53,705 nucleotides of DNA. It comes from Candidatus Obscuribacterales bacterium (GTDB lineage Bacteria; Cyanobacteriota; Vampirovibrionia; Obscuribacterales; Obscuribacteraceae). This document shows positions 38,218-45,689 of the stretch, piece after piece. The notes under the pieces were generated by a model, which saw only the letters and a list, made by a program, of their open reading frames with translations, was not told the origin of the DNA and ran no database searches. The translations under genes were made by a program, and so were the position numbers. Location: contig JAIEQI010000019.1 of NCBI GenBank assembly GCA_019747875.1, forward strand, positions 1 through 53,705, read 5' to 3'. Every line of letters starts with the position of its first letter. Within the stretch, counting starts at the first letter, position 1.

Positions 38218-40194
38218 ATGCCTTTGAAGAACCTCCTTTCGTTGTCCATCAGCCTCTTGCTGTCGCTAACTGCGGTCAATGCTCAAGTAAGCGAGGAAGC
38301 CAGAAACAGGGCGCTCGATCTCTATAACAACAGCGTCGCTTTGATCAAGAACGGTGATTTCACCGCTGCCGAGACAGTGCTCGCTCAGGCATGGCGAATA
38401 CTTCCTGATGATCCCAACATTCTGTGCAACTACGGGCTTGCCTTAATGAAGATGGGCAAGTTGCAAGAAGCTAAAGCCCGTTTGATTCGAGGAACGCAAG
38501 TGAAACCAGATTACGATCTGATGTGGTTGAACTTGGGGCTGGTTCAAGAAGGGCTTGGAGATCTGGTTGCGGCCAAGGCTTCTCTGCAAAAATTTGTAGC
38601 ACTGGCTCCGCACAATCCTTATAGCGATCGGATCAAAGCGCACATTCCTGAGATTGATAAATTACTGGCTTCCGGTGTGAACCCCGAATCGCTCAATAAG
38701 CCCGATTACATCGACGAGCTATCCAATGATCAAAAGCAGCGATGGTCGGCTAATCGCATGCCACTGAAGATTTATCTCAAGCCTGGAGACGGAGTTCCCG
38801 GATATAAACCCGGATATGGACAGGCTCTTGAAGCTGCTCTTCAAGATTGGATCCGCGCCCTTGATGGCAAGATGAGCATTGAGAAGGTCGACAACCAGAA
38901 CAAGGCTGACATTGTAGTTAAGTGGACTAATGACCTGAAAGAGGGTGTCAATCGATCTGAAGGTGGTGACGTTCGCTACTCCGCCACCGCTGCTGGTATC
39001 GACCATGCGGATGTAACGCTTCTCACACTCGATCCTTCACCAACGGTTAAGTTAAACGACTCACTTGTTTACTGGATCTCGCTGCATGAATTGGGACATG
39101 GATTGGGTATCGTCGGACATAGCAGAAACCCTGGCGACATCATGTATTTTTCAGCACCGCAAAAGGTTGACCCCCAACTTAGTTCGCGCGATATTCAGAC
39201 CATCCGCCGCCTTTATTCCGAGCAACTCGAAAACTGGATGACGCTCAACGATCAGGGCATCAAACTAATGCACGAGCAAAAGTTTGACGAAGCAATCGCG
39301 AAGCTCGAAAAGGCTCTCAGGCTTAAACCAGACAAGGCAGTGATTAAGACGAACATCATCACGACGGAAGGCAATCACGCGCTCAAGCTCATGAATGAAA
39401 ATAAACTCGATGACGTAGAAAGACATTTCGCAAGAGCCTTAGATCTGGAACAAGAGCTGCGCGACGGCAACTTGCCAATGCTGCTCAACAATTATTCTGT
39501 TTTCTTGAGTAGAACAGCTCGCGCTGATGAGATTAACGATCTCTACCAGCATTTTGGAATGAAGCCTCCAAAAGGACTGATGGCATCCGGCAATGCACCA
39601 TGGCAAAAGCCTCATTATACGCCACTTCCTACAGGTTCGGATCAAGCCACGCCAGACGCCTCTGCACCTGACAGCACTGGTGGACTGGAGAACCCATCCG
39701 GGGTTGCTGGCGAAGGTGGCACTCCAGCCGGAGGTGAATCGGCAAGCACGGCACAGCCAACAGATAACACCACAGGCGGTGACAACTCACAGACCGCGAA
39801 TCCGTCGAACACGCAACTTAAGCCCCCCGTTAAGCCGAAGCTTGTACCAGCAGTTGCAAAATCAAAATCTCCAGTCAAGAAACCAGTCACAGGAGCAAAG
39901 CCAGCACTTACAAAGAAACCGCTGGCAGACAAAGCAACTACAGACAAAGCAACTACAGACAAGCCAACTACAGGCAAAGCAGCTACAGGCAAAGCAGCTA
40001 CAGGCAAAGCAGCTACTGGCAAAGCAACCACAGGTAAAGCAACCACAGGTAAAGCAACTACGGGCAAAGTAACTACAGCAACTCCTCAAGCGACTCCAGT
40101 GACTCCAAAACCAGCTGACACTCCCGGCACAAAGAAAACGATTCCAGCTAAGAAACCAGCTATACCTGCAAAACCAGCTCCAAAGAAAAAGTAG
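38218..40194 (+). CDS. Secreted TPR-matrixin-like metalloprotease with Lys/Thr/Pro-rich tail
   Basis: 658 residues. A signal peptide spans about 1-22 (ending AVNA). TPRs cover about 30-150. A matrixin-like domain spans about 170-335 with HELGHGLGIVGH at 290-301 and a Met-turn (DIMYF, Met309). A second TPR set covers about 340-460. The tail is a low-complexity Pro/Thr/Lys segment including ten five-residue (KATTG-type) repeats. The third zinc His is one residue further than in the classical HExxHxxGxxH (spacing HExxHxxGxxxH), a variant I recall from cyanobacterial M10-like proteins. It shares its architecture with the gene at 7922-9808, so the two are probably paralogues. The start has no clear ribosome site. 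The basic tail may hold the protein at the cell surface. Confidence 0.85.
   Translation: MPLKNLLSLSISLLLSLTAVNAQVSEEARNRALDLYNNSVALIKNGDFTAAETVLAQAWRILPDDPNILCNYGLALMKMGKLQEAKARLIRGTQVKPDYDLMWLNLGLVQEGLGDLVAAKASLQKFVALAPHNPYSDRIKAHIPEIDKLLASGVNPESLNKPDYIDELSNDQKQRWSANRMPLKIYLKPGDGVPGYKPGYGQALEAALQDWIRALDGKMSIEKVDNQNKADIVVKWTNDLKEGVNRSEGGDVRYSATAAGIDHADVTLLTLDPSPTVKLNDSLVYWISLHELGHGLGIVGHSRNPGDIMYFSAPQKVDPQLSSRDIQTIRRLYSEQLENWMTLNDQGIKLMHEQKFDEAIAKLEKALRLKPDKAVIKTNIITTEGNHALKLMNENKLDDVERHFARALDLEQELRDGNLPMLLNNYSVFLSRTARADEINDLYQHFGMKPPKGLMASGNAPWQKPHYTPLPTGSDQATPDASAPDSTGGLENPSGVAGEGGTPAGGESASTAQPTDNTTGGDNSQTANPSNTQLKPPVKPKLVPAVAKSKSPVKKPVTGAKPALTKKPLADKATTDKATTDKPTTGKAATGKAATGKAATGKATTGKATTGKATTGKVTTATPQATPVTPKPADTPGTKKTIPAKKPAIPAKPAPKKK
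39931..40080 (+). repeat. Ten tandem 15-bp coding repeats
   Basis: Units of AAAGC(A)ACTACAG-type sequence encode K(A/P/V)(T/A)T(D/G) ten times near the C-terminus of the TPR-matrixin. Copies are close to identical, which suggests recent slippage. Confidence 0.9.
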
Positions 40195-40828
40195 AGTTAG
40201 AAGAATAGTTCAAGTTAGAAGCCAGCAAGATGGTGCTGTTGCCAATCGACACAGATCAAGATAGCGGCGCTCCAACTCAGCTGCAAGGAGCCTAAAGAGC
40301 ATGTCCGAGCGCGGACGCCCCGTCAGCCCATAAGTAGGGGCCGCGGACAGCTTGATACTGCTGGCGATCTCATTCTTGGGGCTGCGAATGTAAACACTGC
40401 TAGCACTTTCCTTTTCGATTCAACTCGGAAACGTATGGTGCGCGGGCATCTTGCCCGCCCATATGCAGATTCTACTATCTACGCTACAGCTTTAGGGAGA
40501 CTCTACCTCTTGCGAAACTCCCAATGCGTAGCTGCAAAGCGCTTCGCGCTTATGGGCGGACGGGACGTCCGCGCTCCATACTAGCTGCGAGAATCTGCTC
40601 TAGACCACGCTGAGCTGAGATCGCCAACAGTCGTATTACTTTCTGTGAAAGTCACATCAGGTGAGGAACCGGAATATAGTTCCTCAGGAGCATCATCTTG
40701 TCCGCACCTCTAGCGATAGCCAATTCTGTGTTGCTATGGGCGGGCGGGTGGTCCAGCTGCATACTAGATGGAAACGCCAAAAGCGACGCTTGATACGTCG
40801 CTCTTGGAAAACACCATACGTTTCTCAA
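40195..40828. other. Long intergenic region made of repeat fragments
   Basis: No gene is supported. The stretch holds a GCGGGCATCTTGCCCGC-like palindrome (about 40441-40457), GGGCGGACGGGACGTCCGCG (40553-40572), similar G/C-rich patches near 40310-40360 and 40735-40755, and a 57-bp element found inverted at 53633-53689. These look like dispersed intergenic repeats. Confidence 0.6.
40574..40630 (-). repeat. 57-bp dispersed element (family B), inverted copy
   Basis: The reverse complement matches 53633-53689 with only about five or six mismatches, from CTGTTGGCGATCTCA to GCAGCTAGTATGGAG. Both copies are flanked by GGGCGGACGGGAC. Confidence 0.8.
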
Positions 40829-42016
40829 TTAGAGACTTAGTTTTGGCGCAGTTCTCTGAACTTTGATAATCTGCGAACTCGGATTTGGACTGGGTGACGC
40901 AGGTCGTTGTGGCGGCACGAGTTTAGGAGCATCGGCCGGATTGATGTAGGCGTTTACGATACCGCTGCGATATTGCAATGCACGGGAGCAAGCAGCTGCA
41001 GCATCAGGCATTCCGTAGCCACGCTCAATATTATAATCGGGTTCCCGAAACTTCATTGCTGTTTCTCGCAGAATCGTGCTGCAGGCAGAGCCCGTAAGCC
41101 CGGGATGTAGAGCCATAGTTTCAGCTGCAACTGCAGCGCAGAGCATGGTGGCGTATTTGCTACCACGTCCTTGTGCTAATTGTCCATACTCATCGGAACA
41201 AAGAATTTGTTCAGCCGGAGCACAGAATGTTATTGCTCTACCGCAATCGAAATGGTTTCTGGGCAACAGAGTCCGGTCGAGTCCGCGAACGACATTGAGA
41301 TAAGACGTTTGGTTGTTATCGTGATACGCGAATGAGGGACCATGATCACCAGCATTCAAGAAAACGATACCGCCGAGCGAAGAGAACCTGAATGCCGATG
41401 CATGAAATCGCGGATAACCTACAGAGCTGGTTGGTCTCAAGTGACTCGGCTCGAATGGAACGCTTTGGGATTGATAGATTGGTTTAACACAAACGGCGAC
41501 GACCTTGATGTTCGGGTGCTCATTCATTAGATCTTCAAGCGCATCGCTCATCATCTGATCCTGATGGTCCAGATCTCCGGAATAAGGGGTTTCATGCCGT
41601 TCCTGTGGTATGGAATAAATTTCCATATTATCCACATTGATGATTCCGGAAGTGAGTTGCACATTGTTTCGAACAGCAAAAGCTGAAGTAACCAATTTTT
41701 CGCCTTCGCTCGAATTCTCGCGCCGCCTGGTTCCCAGTAAGTGCACCGTATGCGGAGGCATATCGTGATTTGTGTTAGTCGCTCTAAATTGCTCATCAGT
41801 GATCAGTCCGACTTGAATCGAGTGTCGCTCGTTATCAAAATGGCGAACCCAGGTTTCCGGAACGTGCAAAGCACCCAGATACCACTGCTCGTGAGTGTGG
41901 GGATCCCATGGTGGAGAGCCGCCAGCAAGAGCTTGTGGAGAAGCGTTCAGAACACCTACAAAAGCAGAAAGTGCAAGAAAGGCTCTTTTGACAGATCTAC
42001 CGTTTATCTTGAACAT
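40829..42016 (-). CDS. Subtilase (S8) homologue lacking the catalytic serine, secreted
   Basis: 395 residues. The signal peptide is about 1-31 (ending ALAGG). The fold can be followed motif by motif: VGLITDEQF (Asp74 at the catalytic Asp site), PHTVHLLG (His89 at the HGTHVAG site), VFLNAGDHG (oxyanion Asn replaced by Asp224) and GSKYATM (285-291) where GTSMASP is expected, so the nucleophile Ser is Lys287. HPGLTGSACSTILRETA and GYGMPDAAAA match the end of the S8 domain. The tail is Pro/Ser-rich. The protein should keep the fold but not normal serine protease activity, so a binding or inhibitory role is likely. GGGAG lies 8 bases before the ATG. No base error is obvious: the frame is intact. 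Confidence 0.8.
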   Translation of the reverse strand: MFKINGRSVKRAFLALSAFVGVLNASPQALAGGSPPWDPHTHEQWYLGALHVPETWVRHFDNERHSIQVGLITDEQFRATNTNHDMPPHTVHLLGTRRRENSSEGEKLVTSAFAVRNNVQLTSGIINVDNMEIYSIPQERHETPYSGDLDHQDQMMSDALEDLMNEHPNIKVVAVCVKPIYQSQSVPFEPSHLRPTSSVGYPRFHASAFRFSSLGGIVFLNAGDHGPSFAYHDNNQTSYLNVVRGLDRTLLPRNHFDCGRAITFCAPAEQILCSDEYGQLAQGRGSKYATMLCAAVAAETMALHPGLTGSACSTILRETAMKFREPDYNIERGYGMPDAAAACSRALQYRSGIVNAYINPADAPKLVPPQRPASPSPNPSSQIIKVQRTAPKLSL

Positions 42017-42154
42017 TAGAGAGACTCCCTCGTTAGGCGACTCTCAAACTCTAACGATGTAGAATGAACTCTCTATTGGCTATTTATGAAGTGCTTGTGG
42101 AGTTATGGCCGTTTTTAGTTCCACATGTAATCAGCGAGCACGAGCTAGCCGGCG

Positions 42155-42355
42155 CTAAAGAACACGATGGCGGCAGACTGCACAAAATACGCGCAGCCCG
42201 TTAGCCTGGAAGTATTTTACTTCTTGCCATTTTCGGTTCCTCACAATGTATAGTCGATCATCAGCTCTGCCTCTATAAGCAATGTGTACTTGCTCGGAGC
42301 AACAGGGGACCGTAATGTCGTCGGCTGAAAGATCGTTCTCTGTGTTTTCGCTCAA
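42155..42355 (-). CDS. Possible small Cys-rich protein (66 aa)
   Basis: A TTG-started ORF, 31 bases after the histidine-kinase stop and in the same direction. It has an acidic N-terminus, then VPCCSE and CAVC near the end; the four Cys could bind zinc. The ribosome site is weak (GAAGAAG). The reading is plausible but not secure. The rest of 42017-42386 shows nothing else. Confidence 0.4.
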   Translation of the reverse strand: MSENTENDLSADDITVPCCSEQVHIAYRGRADDRLYIVRNRKWQEVKYFQANGLRVFCAVCRHRVL

Positions 42356-42386
42356 GACTTCTTCGTTCTGTGCACTTCGGATTCTT

Positions 42387-43892
42387 TTACGGCTCCGAGG
42401 TGTTTAACGCTCCTTTTGATTGCTCCTGTCCGATCTGGCTCTTTACCGGTAGACGTACTGTGAAAGTGGTGCCAGAACCGGGAGTGGAATCTACTGAAAT
42501 TGTACCGTGATGTCGATTGATTATTTCACGAGTAATCGCCAATCCCAATCCTGTACCGCCTGTGCCTGAACGGCTTCTCGCCTTGTCTGCCCGATAGAAT
42601 CGATCAAAAATGTGCGGTAGATCTTTTGATTCTATACCGGTACCTGTGTCGGAAATATTCACGTCGACATGGCCGTCTTCAACTGGCAAAACATTGATGC
42701 GCACTTCTCCATTGGAAGGAGTGTAGTTGACCGCATTTGTTAGAAGGTTGATAAACGCACGTTGCAACTGAATACCATTGCCTACGACGATCAGATGATC
42801 AGGCGGCAAATCAATATTCAGTTGCACCTTTTTCTTCTCTGCTTGAACGCGAATCTGTTCAACAGCTTCTTTAATAGTGTCTGAAAGACGCAGATCTTCC
42901 GACCATTGAATTTTGGCGCCAGCATCCAATTGCGCGACATCGAGCAGATCGCGCAGCAAACTGGCTTGGCGTTCCACCAAATTTTCCAGCGAGCGCAAAA
43001 AGCGTGCGCGCAACTCAGGATCTTCCGCCGCGCCAGCCTGTAGAGCTTCCACCACCGAGCCAATAGCCATCGTCGGAGTTTTTAGCTCGTGGCTCGCGTT
43101 CGCGATAAAGTCTTGCTTCAATTTCTCCTCTTCTCGTAATCTGCCGATCATTTGATTGAAAGAAGCAACGAGCTCGCCAATCTCATCTGTTCGCTGGACT
43201 GGAACCAGGGCTGTGATGTCGCCCGATTTGGCGATTTCCCGCGAAAGCTGACTGATGTGGCGGATTGGTTGTGTCACGCGACGTGCAAGCCAAATACTAA
43301 TAAGTGCGGTTGTAATGAGCGCCGATACGATAATTTCAAGAAAGAAAATCAGATCCTGATTCAACCTCTGATTGAGATCCGTCAGTGGGATTCCGACCCG
43401 AATTACCCCGAGCGTCTCAAATGGAGAGCGCACCGGATATGCAACATACATCCATTCGGCTTTCTTGGCGCCAACAGGACGCCGGTACTGCCCGAGGATA
43501 CCGGCAAGAGCATCGCTGATCTCAGGGTCACTTGAAATATTTTGACCCTCCTGAGGCTCTTCTGAGCCGGCCTCTGCCAACACATGCCCTTGCTTGTTCA
43601 CTACCGTAATCGAGTAGCCAAGCTTACTAGCATGGCGATCTACAGCAGCCTGGATGCGTTCAGTGGCCTTGGCCGAGTCAAGAGAAAGATCGTTGTCAAT
43701 TTCAAGGCCTAAGTGGACAGCCTCAACTTCAAGCTTGTTATGAAGTTCACGAGTCGATTCAGCCTTGATAGTGAAAAGAGCCCAGAATGTGACGATTGCA
43801 AGCGCAAATGCCGTGACTAGTAAATAGGTGCCAAGCAATTGATTAGCAAGCGATTTGAAGAACCAGCTGTAGGTATTTTGGAAAGAGCTCAT
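42387..43892 (-). CDS. Membrane sensor histidine kinase (PhoR/ResE-like)
   Basis: 501 residues. TM1 is about 18-40, with a periplasmic sensor of about 140 residues (PAS/sCache-like by pattern, VNKQGHVLAEAG), TM2 about 181-202, and HAMP about 203-256. HisKA has HELKTPT (His268) and the HATPase core has NLLTNAVNYTP (N box), DTGTGI (G1), HIFDRFYR (F) and GTGGTGLGLAI (G2). It autophosphorylates His268 and passes phosphate to a response regulator. None is encoded next to it, so it is an orphan in this window. It is divergent from trxA (about 180 bases apart). Confidence 0.95.
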   Translation of the reverse strand: MSSFQNTYSWFFKSLANQLLGTYLLVTAFALAIVTFWALFTIKAESTRELHNKLEVEAVHLGLEIDNDLSLDSAKATERIQAAVDRHASKLGYSITVVNKQGHVLAEAGSEEPQEGQNISSDPEISDALAGILGQYRRPVGAKKAEWMYVAYPVRSPFETLGVIRVGIPLTDLNQRLNQDLIFFLEIIVSALITTALISIWLARRVTQPIRHISQLSREIAKSGDITALVPVQRTDEIGELVASFNQMIGRLREEEKLKQDFIANASHELKTPTMAIGSVVEALQAGAAEDPELRARFLRSLENLVERQASLLRDLLDVAQLDAGAKIQWSEDLRLSDTIKEAVEQIRVQAEKKKVQLNIDLPPDHLIVVGNGIQLQRAFINLLTNAVNYTPSNGEVRINVLPVEDGHVDVNISDTGTGIESKDLPHIFDRFYRADKARSRSGTGGTGLGLAITREIINRHHGTISVDSTPGSGTTFTVRLPVKSQIGQEQSKGALNTSEP

Positions 43893-43969
43893 GGGAACTA
43901 AAAAGGAAATTGCAGGCAGAATCTGTCTATTATTTGGTATGTACGAAGGCTTAAAACTATGGGATAAAG

Positions 43970-43999
43970 TTGTTTTTGTGTGAGTCGTAAATCTATAAT
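43970..43999 (+). promoter_or_regulatory. Sigma-70-type promoter of trxA
   Basis: TTGTTT (43970-43975), an 18-base spacer and a perfect TATAAT (43994-43999), about 77 bases before the trxA ATG at 44076. Confidence 0.65.
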
Positions 44000-44075
44000 G
44001 TCATCAACCTGCACGAAATGGTAATTAGTGCTAAGGTTTTTGGAATCAGAGATGGCGAGGGAGGTTCCTTCTAAA

Positions 44076-44399
44076 ATGTCCAGCGTTCTTAGCGTGACCG
44101 ACAATACTTTTGAGCAAGAAGTCCTCAAGTCCGATCTCCCGGTCCTGGTTGATTTCTGGGCCCCCTGGTGTGGCCCTTGCAAAGCTGTAGCTCCGGTTGT
44201 AGAAGATTTGTCTAAAGAATATGACGGCAGACTGAAAGTTGTGAAGTTGAACACGGACGAAAATCCGAAAACGGCGCAAGCATACTCTATTAAGGGTATT
44301 CCAAGCTTGTTCTTGTTTAAGTCCGGGCAAGTTGTCGAGCAAGTGGTCGGAGCAGTTCCGAAATCCACTCTCGCAAATGCAGTCAACAAGCATCTATAA
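44076..44399 (+). CDS. trxA: Thioredoxin
   Basis: 107 residues from ATG 44076; upstream in-frame ATGs at 44028 and 44052 would add non-family residues, and GGGAGG precedes 44076. The active site is WAPWCGPCK (CGPC), with the cis-Pro loop [11 protein letters not shown]. This cytosolic disulfide reductase is recharged by thioredoxin reductase. A good promoter lies upstream. A second, membrane-anchored thioredoxin follows 196 bases downstream. Confidence 0.96.
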   Translation: MSSVLSVTDNTFEQEVLKSDLPVLVDFWAPWCGPCKAVAPVVEDLSKEYDGRLKVVKLNTDENPKTAQAYSIKGIPSLFLFKSGQVVEQVVGAVPKSTLANAVNKHL

Positions 44400-44595
44400 A
44401 TACTGCCTTCATACAAGTTGACAGGGTCCAATAGGATTTGCGTGAGTGTGACTCAGTTATTTCCTTGTGCCTGCTTGCGTTGCAAGTTTCGCACTCGGTA
44501 AAGGAATGAGACTAGATCCGTGTAAATGCTATGGACAGTTGCCATTAAATTAGGGTATGTGTCTATAAGGACCAGTCCTTTGGAGTTGCCTGCCT

Positions 44596-45081
44596 GTGAT
44601 TAAAGATATGGTTATCGCTTTCCTCGTCTGCATCATTATCGGTGCAATGTTGAACGGAGGGCTGTTTGGCGCCTCAGCGCCGCCGACTCCTGCGCCGACG
44701 CCCACTACCGAGCAAAGCACGACGGACCCGGGCAATACAGAGGCTTCCTCGACAGCAGCACCCGAGACGAGCGACGCCAATTTCGACCAGGACGTCCTGC
44801 AATCACAGCTACCTGTTTTGGTGGACTTTTCCGCTCCCTGGTGCGCTCCATGTCGGGAAATGGGACCAATTGTTGATCAACTGGCTCATGACTACGAGGG
44901 CAAGGTCAAGGTTTACAAGGTCGACACCGACCAGAATCCTTTGCTGAAGGAAAAGTACCAAATCCAAGCCTGGCCAACGTTCATGCTGTTCAAAGACGGG
45001 AAGCAGCAAGGTCAATATACAGGTGCGATGCCGAAGGACTCGCTCGCAAGCGTTATTGACAACCAGTTTCAAACTCGCTAA
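44596..45081 (+). CDS. Membrane-anchored thioredoxin-like protein
   Basis: 161 residues from GTG 44596 (GGAG 10 bases upstream; an ATG four codons later is possible). One membrane helix is at about 5-24, followed by a Thr/Pro/Ala-rich linker of about 35 residues. A thioredoxin domain covers about 62-160 with WCAPCRE (CAPC instead of CGPC) and cis-Pro AWPTFMLFKDG. The anchor and linker place the domain outside the cytoplasmic membrane, where it may reduce or isomerise disulfides or mature cytochromes. No DsbD/CcdA partner is visible. It lies between trxA and the small membrane protein/protease pair. Confidence 0.88.
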   Translation: MIKDMVIAFLVCIIIGAMLNGGLFGASAPPTPAPTPTTEQSTTDPGNTEASSTAAPETSDANFDQDVLQSQLPVLVDFSAPWCAPCREMGPIVDQLAHDYEGKVKVYKVDTDQNPLLKEKYQIQAWPTFMLFKDGKQQGQYTGAMPKDSLASVIDNQFQTR

Positions 45082-45386
45082 TCGATTTCACTTCAATCTC
45101 TGAACTTCAACGGACCCCCTTGGTAGAGTGGGGTTACGGGCTTCGAGCGATTCCGGGATCCACCCTCGAAGCGAGCTTGCAGAACGGCGCTTGGAAAACT
45201 TCCAAACCGCCCAGGAACATTCATAATCAGCGGTCGTCGAGTGGCCAAATGTGGGCCTGCCGGCTTGTTCGCAGATAAAGGCGGAAAACACTGAATTACA
45301 TTCGGCGTAAATATGCTGATAGACAGGGAACAATAGAGATAAAATATACTTTAACGGGTCCTTTCCAAGGAGAACTCCCCTAACCC
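45082..45386. other. Intergenic region with inverted repeat
   Basis: No gene is supported. GCTTCGAG (45140-45147) and CTCGAAGC (45165-45172) form a perfect 8-bp stem around GATTCCGGGATCC; no T-run follows directly, so it is more like a repeat remnant of the ATCCCGGA type seen at 49378 and 53540 than a terminator. Confidence 0.5.
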
Positions 45387-45668
45387 ATGAGATTCGTCGT
45401 TAGCTTCATAGCCGTCCTGGTGCTGTCGTGCATTTTTAACAGCATTGGGGCTGCTCTTGGCGTTTTACCAGCCTATTTGCCTGTTGAGTGGCCAGCCGGA
45501 GTGAGTCAAATGAAAGGAACCGGCACAGGCTGCGTCAAAGCAAGCGACAACACGCTTGTCGGCGAGATCAACATCATCAACAAGGCAAGACCAGTAGTTT
45601 TCACGACCGAACTAGAGGATAAGAATAATCCTCAACCTGCCGAATTTCCGTTCGGCGGCCAAATGTAA
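45387..45668 (+). CDS. Small membrane or secreted protein upstream of AAA protease
   Basis: 93 residues. The N-terminal hydrophobic segment (3-28) is an anchor or signal peptide. The rest is a small polar domain with GTGTGCVKASDNTLVGEINI. AAGGAG lies upstream of the ATG. The stop is 21 bases before the start of the three-AAA protease, so the two are probably cotranscribed; a role as partner or substrate adaptor is inference. No family is recognised. Confidence 0.65.
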   Translation: MRFVVSFIAVLVLSCIFNSIGAALGVLPAYLPVEWPAGVSQMKGTGTGCVKASDNTLVGEINIINKARPVVFTTELEDKNNPQPAEFPFGGQM

Positions 45669-45689
45669 TACAGGAGCGAAGAGCAAATT

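Noticed and set aside
39593..40072. Gln/Leu-rich and Val/Ala/Leu-rich ORFs on both strands
   Set aside because: Frame shadows of the 15-bp repeat tail of the TPR-matrixin.
44028..44075. Extended N-terminus for thioredoxin
   Set aside because: The extra 16 residues are not family-like, and GGGAGG supports the ATG at 44076.
44539..44569. TTGCCA and TATAAG as a promoter for the anchored thioredoxin
   Set aside because: The 19-base spacer and partial -10 make it unconvincing.
45088..45333. 81-codon minus-strand ORF
   Set aside because: Lies over an inverted repeat in the spacer, no ribosome site and protein-unlike composition.
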